Below are positions 9,730-19,269 of a DNA stretch of 64,000 nucleotides, in pieces. Within the stretch, counting starts at the first letter, position 1. Every line of letters starts with the position of its first letter. A program made the translations under genes and the position numbers. The notes under the pieces were generated by a model. That model saw nothing but the letters and a program-made list of their open reading frames with translations, was not told where the DNA came from and did not search any database. The stretch is from Bacteriovoracaceae bacterium (GTDB taxonomy: Bacteria > Bdellovibrionota > Bacteriovoracia > Bacteriovoracales > Bacteriovoracaceae), in contig JAMPXB010000012.1 of the NCBI GenBank assembly GCA_023701435.1, positions 37,527 through 101,526 of the forward strand, written 5' to 3'.

Positions 9730-10542
9730 ATGAGAATATTGATGAAAAATGTTTATCTGCTTCTCCTTATTCTGCTCCTCTCCCCTATGAAGTCATGGTC
9801 ATTGACGGTGGCCGAGAGTGAAATAAGCACTTGGGAAAGTAAGGCGTTAGAAGAACTTAAAAAACATAAAGACAAAGATCCTGAAAAAGAATTTCTGCTG
9901 TATATGATCGCAGGCCGTGAGCTTTCCGCCTATGGTCAGGAAGAGAGGGCCCGCCGTTATTATCTCATGGCCTATGATCATCCAAGTAAAAGCGATAAAA
10001 CAGAGGCCGTCATACAGCTAGTCGCCCTCAACAGAGAAAACAAGAAAGAATTGAACAAGGCCATAGAGCGTGCCCATAAGTGGTTTACGAAGAATCCAGA
10101 ACAAAACCGGCCAGAGCTAAGGCGTTGGCTTGAGATGATGGAAGGCTATGCTCAAGGTAAGACACCTTATCTTGAACAAGGGTATTACACTTTCTGGGCA
10201 GTTGATACCAGAATCGATGAATTAATGAAGGAAGGAAAAGCTGATGAGGCTTACCAAATATTAGGACCGGTTGATTTAAACAGTGCTGACATTAACCAGC
10301 GAGTTCGTCAGGACCTTCTGGCCGCAGTAGCCTTAGGAAAGAAAATTTCTCCACCATTATCATGTCTTCCCACTCTGGAAAAGTATCCTACATCTACTAC
10401 CTGGAGTATGAGAGTTTGCCGTTTTTTAGATGACTGGAAAAATGAGAAAAAGCCCAGAGAAACAATTCAAAGTATAAAAGAGCAGTTAACAAGAGAAAAC
10501 CCAGAACGTCTTCATTGGATAAGACTCCTGGAACGTTTATGA
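9730..10542 (+). CDS. Exported helical-repeat (TPR-like) protein of unknown function
   Basis: About 270 residues with an N-terminal signal peptide (hydrophobic LLLLILLLSPM, then a likely cleavage after KSWS). The mature part is almost wholly charged amphipathic helices of TPR-like spacing (AYGQEERARRYYLMAYDHP). An ATG at 9742 is an alternative start. The stop overlaps the ATG of the next lipoprotein gene by four bases, so the two products are probably made together and may interact in the periplasm. No enzyme motif is seen. Confidence 0.75.
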   Translation: MRILMKNVYLLLLILLLSPMKSWSLTVAESEISTWESKALEELKKHKDKDPEKEFLLYMIAGRELSAYGQEERARRYYLMAYDHPSKSDKTEAVIQLVALNRENKKELNKAIERAHKWFTKNPEQNRPELRRWLEMMEGYAQGKTPYLEQGYYTFWAVDTRIDELMKEGKADEAYQILGPVDLNSADINQRVRQDLLAAVALGKKISPPLSCLPTLEKYPTSTTWSMRVCRFLDDWKNEKKPRETIQSIKEQLTRENPERLHWIRLLERL

Positions 10543-11687
10543 AACTTCTCTTCTTGTTAATTTTACTTCCAACATTGGCTAGCTGTAATCAAGTTTCCCT
10601 TGGAGCTGGCAGTGCAGTAAAAAATTTTTTCTCATCCCCTATTAAGGGAGTGCAAGGTCTTTTCACTGACTCCAGTTATGAGAAAGAACGAGAGGACACA
10701 CTTAGCAAAAGAAAAGAAAAGAAAGGAAAAGACCTCACCTATTGTATTGATCAATCAGGTCGTCCCATAGATGACACCGGCCTGAGTGATCTGGATAAAT
10801 TAAGGAACAAAATTAGAACGACCGCTTGCAGTTGTTCTCCTTGGGGCAATTGTCCCATTTCTGTCTGCAGTTGTGACATTCAATGCCCAAAAGGTTTTGA
10901 TATTTTCCTTCATCCCAAGGGCATTACTCCTAAGAAGTTATCCCAAGAGCAAAATGGATTGGCCTTCCGAAATAGAAGAATCCCCAGTAAGTATAAGCAG
11001 ACTCAGGGTTATTGCTGGGGTCACGCACGTCTGACATCTCAGTTTAATCGCCTGGCCTTTTTTAAACCAGGCACCAAGCCTCCTTACAATATCAACTCAA
11101 AGAGTGCTCAAGAGCAGGATAAAGCAGTAGATTATTATAAGAGTCTCATCGATAAAATTGATGATAATGAAGCCGTTGATATCCCTGGCTTTCCAGACCT
11201 AAAAACACTCTCAGATCATCCGGCCATGCAATCTTACCTCGCCGATAAGGTCGCCAAAAGTTGGGCTTCACAAGCAATGAGTTTTCAGGGACTCAGTATT
11301 GCCACAGGCAGCGGTAAGAAATCCAATGCTCATTACACTCAATTTTTTAAAGATGTAAAAGAGCGCATCGATATGAACATGCAGCCAACGGTTGTTTTTA
11401 CCGACAGAGGCTCCTCTTTTTATACCCATGCCGCACTGGTTTCTCATTACGAAACTCTTAGTTATGGCCAGATAAAGCTTTGCCTACGGGACAATAATAA
11501 TCCTGAATCAAATGCAGCGACTTGTAAGGACAACATGATTATTGACCCGAAAAAAGGTCTTGTCTATTCTGATCGGGCCTGGGGAGAGATTGGAAATATA
11601 TCCATTGTTCATAATGATAAATCCGATGCCACAGCCCAGGCCGACTCACTTCGAAAGAAATGCCAATCTGAAAAAGGTTGTCGCTGA
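10539..11687 (+). CDS. Lipoprotein with papain-like cysteine-peptidase features
   Basis: A 382-residue lipoprotein. The lipobox LASC places the lipidated cysteine at residue 16. A cysteine-rich patch (six Cys, residues 97-116) precedes QTQGYCWGHA, where Q154/Q156 and the C159-W160 pair resemble the papain oxyanion Gln and active-site Cys-Trp. A His-Ala at 297-298 (YTHAALVSHYE) and LRDNNN at 316-321 are spaced as the catalytic His and Asn/Asp could be. Peptidase function is inference from these motifs; I cannot name the family. It starts inside the upstream gene's stop (ATGA), in an operon with the exported TPR-like protein. Confidence 0.65.
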   Translation: MKLLFLLILLPTLASCNQVSLGAGSAVKNFFSSPIKGVQGLFTDSSYEKEREDTLSKRKEKKGKDLTYCIDQSGRPIDDTGLSDLDKLRNKIRTTACSCSPWGNCPISVCSCDIQCPKGFDIFLHPKGITPKKLSQEQNGLAFRNRRIPSKYKQTQGYCWGHARLTSQFNRLAFFKPGTKPPYNINSKSAQEQDKAVDYYKSLIDKIDDNEAVDIPGFPDLKTLSDHPAMQSYLADKVAKSWASQAMSFQGLSIATGSGKKSNAHYTQFFKDVKERIDMNMQPTVVFTDRGSSFYTHAALVSHYETLSYGQIKLCLRDNNNPESNAATCKDNMIIDPKKGLVYSDRAWGEIGNISIVHNDKSDATAQADSLRKKCQSEKGCR

Positions 11688-11732
11688 ATTTAAACTGCAT
11701 TACTCTCAAGAAAACCTAAGAGCATAATCAAC

Positions 11733-11957
11733 ATGAAAGACAACGCCCCTAAAGATCCGCTTCACGGAATGACACTGGAAAAAATCCTGACTGAGCTGGT
11801 GGAATTTTATGGTTGGGAACAACTTGGAAATATGATCAACATCAGATGCTTCGTGTATGATCCTAGTATTAAATCAAGTCTTGCATTCTTAAGAAAAACC
11901 CCCTGGGCAAGAACCAAGGTTGAAGACCTCTATCTCTATATGAAAAAATCCCTTTAG
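11733..11957 (+). CDS. VF530/DUF2132 small DNA-binding-type protein
   Basis: A 74-residue protein matching the VF530 (DUF2132) family over its whole length: [17 protein letters not shown], then [15 protein letters not shown], then [20 protein letters not shown]. The family is small and helical and is thought to bind DNA; its cellular role is not settled. It lies nine bases before the RlmG gene and is probably in the same transcript. Confidence 0.85.
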   Translation: MKDNAPKDPLHGMTLEKILTELVEFYGWEQLGNMINIRCFVYDPSIKSSLAFLRKTPWARTKVEDLYLYMKKSL

Positions 11958-11966
11958 AATTTCATT

Positions 11967-13043
11967 ATGACCAAACCAATTACTGAAATTAAACGTTATC
12001 CTTACGTTAAGAACGATACCTTGCAAGGCTGGGACAGTGCTGATGAATTAATTCTTGAGCACATGAAAACCCTGAACCTCACCGACAAAAAGATTCTCAT
12101 TATCAATGACCATTTTGGAGCCTTAAGTTGCGGTCTGAAAGAATTTAATTGCACGACTTATACAGACTCTTTTGTCAGTATGATGGGAGTCATTACCAAT
12201 AGCGAGGAGAGGATTCGACCTCTTCATAAACTGACTGATGTGCATGGCCTTTTTGACTATGTCCTGATTCAGCTTCCCAAGAACATGTCATACTTTGAGG
12301 ACATCCTCTGCCATCTGTCCCAGCATCTCCATGCGGGATCACAAGTCATATGCGCTTCCATGGTGAAGCATCTCGCTCCAACGAGTTTCGAACTCCTCCA
12401 AAAGTATATTGGATCAACGACAACGAGCTTGGCCCAGAAAAAGGCTAGACTCATTTTTGCAGCTTTTGAGAAGTCCCCTACTCAGTCTCCCTATCCAATT
12501 AATGTTAAGATCGAAGGGTTCGAGCAGCCTTTTACCAATCACTCCAACTTATTTAGCAGGGACAAACTGGATATTGGTACCCGTTTTTTTCTGGAACACT
12601 TACCACGAGGGAAAGCGGGAAAGATTTTGGATCTGGGCTGTGCCAATGGAATCATTGGCATCAAAACTAAAATGAATAATCCGAACGCCACCATTTTATT
12701 TAGCGATGAATCCAGCATGGCCATCGAAAGCGCCAGAATAAATTATAAAAAGTACTTTAATGAAGAAGCAGAATTCTATTGGACTAACTGTTTTGAAAAA
12801 CAACCTGAATCTACTTTGGACATGGTGCTTTGCAACCCTCCCTTCCATCAACACAATACCATTGGTGATTTCATTGCCTGGCAAATGTTTAAAGATTCTT
12901 ACCATGCCTTAAAAAAGGGCGGGGTTATCAGAGTTATTGGCAATTCTCATCTGGGCTACCAGATCAAACTAAAGAAACTCTTCGGTAATAGTAAGATCAT
13001 CGCCACCAACAAGAAATTTATTATTTGTGAAGCAGTTAAGTAA
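11967..13043 (+). CDS. rlmG: 23S rRNA (guanine-N2) methyltransferase RlmG-like
   Basis: A 358-residue protein of the RsmC/RlmG family, with a degenerate N-terminal methyltransferase-like half and a C-terminal catalytic half. The SAM-binding loop is ILDLGCANGIIG (about 217-228), and the catalytic motif CNPPFHQ is followed by DFIAWQMF. The tail GNSHLGYQIKLKKLFGN with ATNKKFIICEA is more like RlmG (G1835 of 23S rRNA) than RsmC. It acts on ribosomal RNA in the cytosol. The assignment between RlmG and RsmC is by resemblance only. Confidence 0.8.
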   Translation: MTKPITEIKRYPYVKNDTLQGWDSADELILEHMKTLNLTDKKILIINDHFGALSCGLKEFNCTTYTDSFVSMMGVITNSEERIRPLHKLTDVHGLFDYVLIQLPKNMSYFEDILCHLSQHLHAGSQVICASMVKHLAPTSFELLQKYIGSTTTSLAQKKARLIFAAFEKSPTQSPYPINVKIEGFEQPFTNHSNLFSRDKLDIGTRFFLEHLPRGKAGKILDLGCANGIIGIKTKMNNPNATILFSDESSMAIESARINYKKYFNEEAEFYWTNCFEKQPESTLDMVLCNPPFHQHNTIGDFIAWQMFKDSYHALKKGGVIRVIGNSHLGYQIKLKKLFGNSKIIATNKKFIICEAVK

Positions 13044-13050
13044 GTTCAGT

Positions 13051-13995
13051 ATGAAGAGTTCAAATCTCGGTTTGTTTTTTGGTTTATCGGCCGGTTTTCT
13101 CTGGTCCTTTACCTTTCTAGCTCCCAAGGCGACCTGGCAATTTTCATCGACGGAGATTCTGCTTGGACGTTACGTCGCATTTTTTATCATCTCCCTCTTC
13201 TTCTTTCCTATTAAGAAAATCTATAACTTTTTTAAAGAGAATCCTCGATTTTTAAAAGAGGCCCTTATCATCACTACCGCCGGATTTTCTGGATATTATT
13301 TTCTCTTAATTGAAGCCGTTCGCTTAGTGGGCGTTCCTATTACTTCCTTCACCATGGGCATGGTGCCGGTCACCATGGTACTCTTTTCTGGTGACCTGAA
13401 AAAGAATCTAAAACTTTTTTTCCTCCCACTCTCCTGCATTGTCTTGGGAATGCTTTCCCTGGTGATTAACGATATTCTGCGGTTGGATAGTAATAAAGAC
13501 CTGGAAGAACTGATTTGGGGAGGATTGATCGCGCTCTCGGCCCTTGCTTCATGGACCTATTACGCTTTAAAAAATAGCCACTTCTTGCTTAAACATCCCC
13601 AAGTAAAAAGTAAAGACTGGGCTTCGGCCCTGGGATTTCTGGCCCTTCCAACGGTTATTCTTTTCTTAATTATCGAAGGCATCTTTAGGAATAAAACTTT
13701 TTACTTACCAGAAGCTAGCACTCAGGAAGTATGGATATTTATTGCAACATCTCTCGCTATTGGCGTCGGCTCCTCGTGGCTTGCCACCATTTGCTGGAAT
13801 CTTGCAGGCTCTCTGATGTCTAAAGAGCTTCTGGGACAAATGGTCGTCAGTGAGACATGTTTCGCTATTTTACTCAATATTATTTATGAAAAAAGATTTT
13901 TCCACACCGCAGAGATTGTAGCGCTTATACTTCTCTCTCTGGGCGTGGCACTGGCGGCCGGAAAAAATAGATCTAAAAGTATTCCAGCTCTATAA
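13051..13995 (+). CDS. DMT-superfamily (EamA-like) membrane transporter
   Basis: About 314 residues with ten predicted membrane helices in two repeats. The first begins LGLFFGLSAGFLWSFTFLAPK and the second WGGLIALSALASWTYYALKN, as in drug/metabolite EamA transporters. The substrate is unknown. I prefer the ATG at 13051, just after the rlmG stop, to an upstream in-frame GTG at 13027 that would overlap rlmG. Confidence 0.8.
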   Translation: MKSSNLGLFFGLSAGFLWSFTFLAPKATWQFSSTEILLGRYVAFFIISLFFFPIKKIYNFFKENPRFLKEALIITTAGFSGYYFLLIEAVRLVGVPITSFTMGMVPVTMVLFSGDLKKNLKLFFLPLSCIVLGMLSLVINDILRLDSNKDLEELIWGGLIALSALASWTYYALKNSHFLLKHPQVKSKDWASALGFLALPTVILFLIIEGIFRNKTFYLPEASTQEVWIFIATSLAIGVGSSWLATICWNLAGSLMSKELLGQMVVSETCFAILLNIIYEKRFFHTAEIVALILLSLGVALAAGKNRSKSIPAL

Positions 13996-14056
13996 AATAT
14001 TTTGCTCTTTGCAATGGAAATACCCTGAAGAAAAGAGAGAGCCAACACATGTTCAT

Positions 14057-14563
14057 CTATGGGCGTTTTTTAAGTTTTCTTTGAAGACTTTGACGATGAA
14101 GTCCCAAGGCCTTGGCCGTCTTGGTAATGTTTCCGTCATTTTTGGCCAATATATACTCGATATATTCGTGCTCTTGTTGGGAAAGAGTAATGGGTTGCTC
14201 TTGTGGTGCTTCATCCATCGCTTCACCTAAAAGAGCCTTTTCAATTTTTTCAACATCAGCAGGTTTGGTGAGATAATTGACGGCCCCGAGTTTGATAGCC
14301 TCAACTGCCGTTGAAATGCTACCGTAACCAGTTAAAATAACGATCCGGCACTGGGGTGAAATCCTTTTTAAGTGTTGAACAACCTCTAAACCACCCCCAC
14401 CTTTTAATCGCATATCCACAATGGCATATTCATAACTCATGTCAGCGATAGACTTAATGGAATCGGCTTCATAAACTTCATAGCCTTTATCCTTGAACTC
14501 CAGCGCGAGACTTGTCCTTAATCTTTGGTCATCCTCAATAATGATTATTCCCCTTGACCTCAT
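14057..14563 (-). CDS. RegA/PrrA/ActR-type response regulator
   Basis: A 168-residue two-component regulator. The receiver has the acidic pair ED near residue 11, the phospho-acceptor Asp in YAIVDMRLKGGG (about residue 50), a Thr in VILTGYG and the Lys in YLTKPAD. The short C-terminus is a Fis-type helix-turn-helix (NITKTAKALGLHRQSLQRKL), the hallmark of the RegA class. Its start overlaps the stop of the sensor kinase gene (ATGA), so RegB and RegA are coupled. In other proteobacteria this pair senses redox state and controls respiration genes; the target here is not known. Confidence 0.88.
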   Translation of the reverse strand: MRSRGIIIIEDDQRLRTSLALEFKDKGYEVYEADSIKSIADMSYEYAIVDMRLKGGGGLEVVQHLKRISPQCRIVILTGYGSISTAVEAIKLGAVNYLTKPADVEKIEKALLGEAMDEAPQEQPITLSQQEHEYIEYILAKNDGNITKTAKALGLHRQSLQRKLKKRP

Positions 14564-15801
14564 GCTTCAACCCCCTTCGGAAATAACATTTTTATGGTTG
14601 CTCCCTTGTCTGGATTATTAAAAACAGTGAGTTCCCCTGCTACTGCGTGCATAAAAAGCAGGGAGGAGTAGAGACCGAGACCTGTACCATTTTCCTTATT
14701 CGTATTAAATGGTTCACCTAAGCGGCCTAATACATCTGTAGTAAATCCTGCTCCCTCATCCTGAATCGATACCATAACATGATGTTCATCAGTTTCCAGC
14801 TGCATGAGGATGCTTCCCTTAAATTCCATTGACTCCGCTGCATTATCAAGTAGATTTAAAATTGTTTGAGTTAAATTAATACGATTCGCCCTGATTTTTG
14901 CCTCCACCATTGAAAGATGGAGCCGAACGGAAGGAAATTCTTTCTTCCATTTTGAACTTGTTTCTTTAATTAATAAATCAAGTCCTAATACTTCTAAATC
15001 AGAATCATCCATACTCAGTTGAGATGAGTTCATCCGTTTTAAGACCATTTCACATTCATCCAAGGCCAGCATGCATTCTTTAAGATCATTGCTTGGGTTT
15101 GGAGTTTGCCGCCCCAAGCGCTGTAATCTGATTTTAGCAGCATGGAGAGGAGAAGCGAACTCATGTGAGAAGCCAGAACTTAAAGCGCCAAGCGCACGTA
15201 GACGATCAAGTCTTTCGCTTTGAATAGTGATATGGATCAAGCTATTTTGACTTTTCACTAAAAGCTCACCAAATGAGTGAGCTATCAAATAAGTGCCTGC
15301 AGGAATTAATATTTGCGAGGCCAGATAAGGCAGGGTTTGCAGATTAAACATCATATCCAAGGCATAACTGGTGATGAAGATCGGATAAATCTGTATTAGT
15401 AAAATACAACTGATAAGAAGTCCGAAGAACATGCCACCAGAACCCACAGTAAAAATGCCACCAATGACGGCAATCACATAATAAACTGCATCGAGAGGAT
15501 TATTACTTCCTCCAGAGAGAAGCAAACACACAGTGAAAAGAATGAGATCCAAGGAGATTTGAGCATTTAAATAGTTAGTTGAAATGTTCAGATTTTTTTT
15601 GGCAGTAATTTTTCTATAGAGGATGGAATTATAAATAAGCACTAAACAAAATATCAGAGCAAAAAGGAGATGATTCCGTTGATTTAAATATCCATAGTAG
15701 CGGCCCACCAACGACAAAGGGATCTGAATAAAAAGAGAAATAAACCGCAGGCGAACCAGCCATAAAAACCGTTGTTCTTTTATATTTCTCAGAGCTTCCA
15801 T
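14560..15801 (-). CDS. RegB/PrrB-type membrane sensor histidine kinase
   Basis: A 413-residue kinase with six hydrophobic segments in residues 15-195, an H-box GFSHEFASPLHAAKIRLQRL, an N-box LNLLDNAAES and G-boxes DEGAGF and GTGLGLYSS. The layout matches RegB/PrrB. The redox-sensing cysteine of classical RegB is not obvious near the H-box, and the membrane ubiquinone motif is only partly recognisable, so its signal may differ. The gene is divergent from a copper-type TonB receptor, about 100 bases away. Confidence 0.85.
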   Translation of the reverse strand: MEALRNIKEQRFLWLVRLRFISLFIQIPLSLVGRYYGYLNQRNHLLFALIFCLVLIYNSILYRKITAKKNLNISTNYLNAQISLDLILFTVCLLLSGGSNNPLDAVYYVIAVIGGIFTVGSGGMFFGLLISCILLIQIYPIFITSYALDMMFNLQTLPYLASQILIPAGTYLIAHSFGELLVKSQNSLIHITIQSERLDRLRALGALSSGFSHEFASPLHAAKIRLQRLGRQTPNPSNDLKECMLALDECEMVLKRMNSSQLSMDDSDLEVLGLDLLIKETSSKWKKEFPSVRLHLSMVEAKIRANRINLTQTILNLLDNAAESMEFKGSILMQLETDEHHVMVSIQDEGAGFTTDVLGRLGEPFNTNKENGTGLGLYSSLLFMHAVAGELTVFNNPDKGATIKMLFPKGVEA

Positions 15802-15820
15802 AAATACTTCTACAAGAGAT

Positions 15821-15835
15821 GCAACAATATGTTGC
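15821..15835. promoter_or_regulatory. Perfect palindrome between regBA-like genes and the copper receptor
   Basis: GCAAC-AATAT-GTTGC is a perfect 5-bp inverted repeat with a 5-base spacer. It lies about 20 bases upstream of the kinase start and 70 bases upstream of the receptor start, in the only intergenic space between two divergent transcripts. The position fits an operator shared by both. Binding by the RegA-like regulator is a guess; a metalloregulator is equally possible. Confidence 0.4.
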
Positions 15836-15904
15836 GTTTAATTAGGGGTGCATTTGCAGTATATTTACGATCTACACTACAACAACACAAAGCGCAATTC
15901 CTCT

Positions 15905-17956
15905 ATGAAAATACTTTTTTTTCTTCTTTTTACTACTCCCGTCCTCGCCGCTGATTCGACTGAACTTTCAGAAGTAGAAGTCATAAACTCAACCCCTGAT
16001 TTTTCCATCGCCTCGAACAGTACCGACACGGCCACACTGCTACAAAACAGGCCAGGCATTTCAGTCAGAACCGGTGGAGGACTGTCCTCCCAGCCTGCTA
16101 TTCATGGCCTCTCTAATGACAGAGTTAATATCCGGATTGATGATGTCCTGATTACTTCAGCATGTTCCAACCACATGAACCCCGCTCTTTCTTATATTGA
16201 TCCGGCAAAGGTGGAGTTTATTGAAACCATGGCCGGCATCACCCCTGTAAGTTATGGCGGTGACAGCTTAGGTGGCTCTATTTTAGTCAAATCAAAAAGC
16301 CCCGTTTTCTCGGATAAAGATACCCTTTATAAAAAACTCAGAACAACTTCTTATTACAGAAGTAATAATGACAACATTGGAGCTTCTTTAGAAACAACTG
16401 TAGCATCCGATAAACTTAGCTTTCAATATTCAGGAATGGATGAAAAGGCCAATCGCTACCAAGATGGTGATGGAAACAGACTTAAAGGGACCATCTATAA
16501 CCAGAATAATCAGAGTGCCAAACTGGCAGGAAAAATCGGTGATGGGGTACTTGCTCTAAAACTCTCCCATGCAGTTGTACCTTACCAGGGCTTTGTGAAT
16601 CAATACATGGACCTGAACGATAACAAAGCTGACGCTGTCAATTTAAGTTATGTCGGAGAAATCCAGGACATCCTTATTGAGACGAATGTCTCACATCAGG
16701 ATACCGAACACTATATGGACAAGTTATCATCGGAGCGTCCTGGTAAAATGCCGATGTACACTCAGTCTGATGAATTTGGTTACAACTTAAAAACGACTCA
16801 TCAGTTAAATTCAATCCATACCATGAAACTTGGTGGTGAATATAACCAGTTTCGTCTGGTAGATTGGTGGGAACCGGTCACTGGTTCCATGGGCATGTCT
16901 CCCGGCGATTTCCAGAGTATTCACAATGGAACAAGAGACCGCTTTGGATTATTTACCGAGATGAATTCCGAGTGGGGACAGAAATTCAACTCGCTCATCG
17001 GAATTCGTTATGACAATGTCCGTATGGATACGGGCGATGTTAAAGGCTACAACACAACGATTAATCTGCCCGCTGACGCAGCAGCCTTTAATAATGAAGA
17101 CCATACAAAACAGGACCAGAACTGGGATGCCACTGTCTTAGGTCGCTATCTTGTAAATGAAAAATCAGAAATTGAACTTGGCTACGCCCGTAAGTCCCGC
17201 TCTCCTAATCTTTATGAGCGCTATGCCTGGGCGGGTTCGGTAACAGATCCTGCGCTGAGCGGCCCCGTCCGAATGGATATGCGGATGATAAACTGGTTTG
17301 GAGATGGTAATGGTTATGTAGGAGATATTGATTTAAAACCTGAGGTCGCCCACATAGTAAGCAGTAGCCTTAAACTGAAAGGTTCTGCGAAGGTTTGGGA
17401 TTTGACTTTAACCCCTTACTTTACTTACGTGGAAGACTTCATAGATGCTGACCTGCTGGCCAGTCCTGCTGCTGATGGAAGAAATTATTTAAAGTTTGCC
17501 AATCATGATGCTGTTATTATGGGCACCGACTTATCTGGATCAATTGAGTTAAACAAGGAATTCAGAGTCAGTGCAGTGGCCAGTTACACACGAGGTTACC
17601 GTAAAGACGGAAAAACGTCGCTATATCACCTCATGCCGCTTAATGGAAAAATTCAATTGGATCACTCCTTGGATAAATGGTCCAATCACGTGGCCTTTCA
17701 TCTGGTGGAATCAAAAGAACAAGTCAATACCATGCGACTGGAACCAACGACTCCCGGTTACGCTCTCATTGATTTAGCCACCGCTTATCAGCTCACAAAG
17801 CAAGCCAGAGTCGAGCTGGCGGTCTTAAATCTATTAGATAAAAACTACAGCTTGCCACTAGGGGGAATTGACGTGGTTAATTACACTGCCAAGTCACATA
17901 CCCCCCTGTCTGGCATGGGAAGATCTATTAACACCAACGTGACTCTGGATTTTTAG
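15905..17956 (+). CDS. TonB-dependent outer-membrane copper receptor, OprC/NosA type
   Basis: About 683 residues: signal peptide to residue 15, TonB-box-like LSEVEVI (21-27), a plug domain (LQNRPGISVRTGGG to GGSILVKS), then a beta-barrel ending in the aromatic NTNVTLDF. The plug has C87 and M91 as CxxxM in ACSNHMNP, and an extracellular loop has H269-x-M271. These match the CxxxM and HxM copper ligands known from Pseudomonas OprC, and their spacing of about 182 residues is also very close. The ATG at 15905 begins the signal peptide. It probably imports copper across the outer membrane. The stop overlaps the convergent pmbA gene by four bases. Confidence 0.85.
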   Translation: MKILFFLLFTTPVLAADSTELSEVEVINSTPDFSIASNSTDTATLLQNRPGISVRTGGGLSSQPAIHGLSNDRVNIRIDDVLITSACSNHMNPALSYIDPAKVEFIETMAGITPVSYGGDSLGGSILVKSKSPVFSDKDTLYKKLRTTSYYRSNNDNIGASLETTVASDKLSFQYSGMDEKANRYQDGDGNRLKGTIYNQNNQSAKLAGKIGDGVLALKLSHAVVPYQGFVNQYMDLNDNKADAVNLSYVGEIQDILIETNVSHQDTEHYMDKLSSERPGKMPMYTQSDEFGYNLKTTHQLNSIHTMKLGGEYNQFRLVDWWEPVTGSMGMSPGDFQSIHNGTRDRFGLFTEMNSEWGQKFNSLIGIRYDNVRMDTGDVKGYNTTINLPADAAAFNNEDHTKQDQNWDATVLGRYLVNEKSEIELGYARKSRSPNLYERYAWAGSVTDPALSGPVRMDMRMINWFGDGNGYVGDIDLKPEVAHIVSSSLKLKGSAKVWDLTLTPYFTYVEDFIDADLLASPAADGRNYLKFANHDAVIMGTDLSGSIELNKEFRVSAVASYTRGYRKDGKTSLYHLMPLNGKIQLDHSLDKWSNHVAFHLVESKEQVNTMRLEPTTPGYALIDLATAYQLTKQARVELAVLNLLDKNYSLPLGGIDVVNYTAKSHTPLSGMGRSINTNVTLDF

Positions 17957-19269
17957 TTGGATCCGGCAATTGAGATGTCATAAAACATCAGAGGCACAGA
18001 GAAAAAAGATTCATCGGTTGATGACAATAAATCTGTGCCAGTTACTTCCACTTGCCGCAAAAGGTCCATAAATTTTCCAGAAAGAGTAATATTACCAAAA
18101 GTCCCTACACGCTCTCCTCTTTCCCAAATATACCCTTTAACGGCCACAGAGAAGGCACCAGTCACCCGGTTAGCACCAGAGTGTAAACCGTCCATTTTAA
18201 TGACTTCCAGATACTTTTTCGGAAGTGGCTTGACATTCTTTCCTTTAATCAAAAGATCTGTCCCATAAACCCCCAAAGGACTGCTGGCACTGCGGGCAGC
18301 ATGACCGGTGGTTTGGGCCTTATAATGATTGGCGGTGACTGAATTATGATAAAAAGATTTAAGTACACCATCCTCAATCAAGCTAAGCGGCTTTCTTTGT
18401 ACGCCCTCACTGTCAAATTTGCTGGTTCTGAAAGATCGCTCAAAAAGTGGATGATCAATAATTGAGAGATCTTTGGAAATGACTTCCGTGCCTAAGTGAT
18501 TGGTCCATGGATTCACTTGATCCATAGCAGACTTGGCCGAATAGAAATTAGAAAAGCAGTTAAATAGACTCTGGAGAGAATCCTCGGTGAAGCGTATGTT
18601 ATATTTACCTGTCGGCAAGGTCTTTTCCTGCAGCAGATTACGTGAATGAAAAAGTGCTGTATCAATGACCTTTTGAAAATTTAGATCTTTGAAGACGTGG
18701 GCCATATGAAAGTCATAATAGTTGGATTTTTTTCCTTTCTCATCCATGACGGCAGAGGAAGTGATCGTGTAGCTTTTATCGCGATAGGTGGTAAATCGAC
18801 CACGTGAGCTCAGATAATGGGAAAGATAATCTTGTTCTGAATATGAATTATAAGGAACAGCAGTTACCCGATGATCAAGTTTTTTGACTCCATTTTCAAG
18901 CAGCAGTGCCTTTTCTGTTTTTAAAGCAATGCTTACTTCTTCCTCCGGTAGAAATAATTCATCCTGTAAAGTTCCAGCAAGATCCAGAATTCTCTCGTGG
19001 GCATTAACCTCAGTGGTCTCTGCATTTTGCAAAGCTTGCTTTACCAGAAGCTTCAGGGACTCATCGTCGAGAGATTCTGTATAAGAGAGCCCCACTCTTC
19101 CGTCTTTAATCACCCGCACACCTAATATCTGTGAACTGGAGACATTGTAGGTAGAGATCGTATTTTTTTGAGCGCTCATTTTTAATGTTTTCGCACTAGA
19201 AAACATCAAATCGGCTTCGGCTTTTTGATCGGTAATTTGATTAATTACTTTTTCCATTAATTGTTTCAT
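17953..19269 (-). CDS. pmbA: TldE/PmbA family metalloprotease subunit
   Basis: A 438-residue protein of the TldD/TldE family (PmbA branch). It has the N-terminal substrate groove domain (DLMFSSAKTLKMSAQKNTIS) and the C-terminal beta domain (KMDGLHSGANRVTGAFSVAVKGYIWERGE). It lacks the HExxxH motif, as expected for TldE, the non-metal-binding partner. TldD and TldE form a hetero-protease that trims peptides such as microcin precursors and unfolded proteins. The ATG overlaps the tldD stop by four bases. Confidence 0.92.
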   Translation of the reverse strand: MKQLMEKVINQITDQKAEADLMFSSAKTLKMSAQKNTISTYNVSSSQILGVRVIKDGRVGLSYTESLDDESLKLLVKQALQNAETTEVNAHERILDLAGTLQDELFLPEEEVSIALKTEKALLLENGVKKLDHRVTAVPYNSYSEQDYLSHYLSSRGRFTTYRDKSYTITSSAVMDEKGKKSNYYDFHMAHVFKDLNFQKVIDTALFHSRNLLQEKTLPTGKYNIRFTEDSLQSLFNCFSNFYSAKSAMDQVNPWTNHLGTEVISKDLSIIDHPLFERSFRTSKFDSEGVQRKPLSLIEDGVLKSFYHNSVTANHYKAQTTGHAARSASSPLGVYGTDLLIKGKNVKPLPKKYLEVIKMDGLHSGANRVTGAFSVAVKGYIWERGERVGTFGNITLSGKFMDLLRQVEVTGTDLLSSTDESFFSVPLMFYDISIAGSN

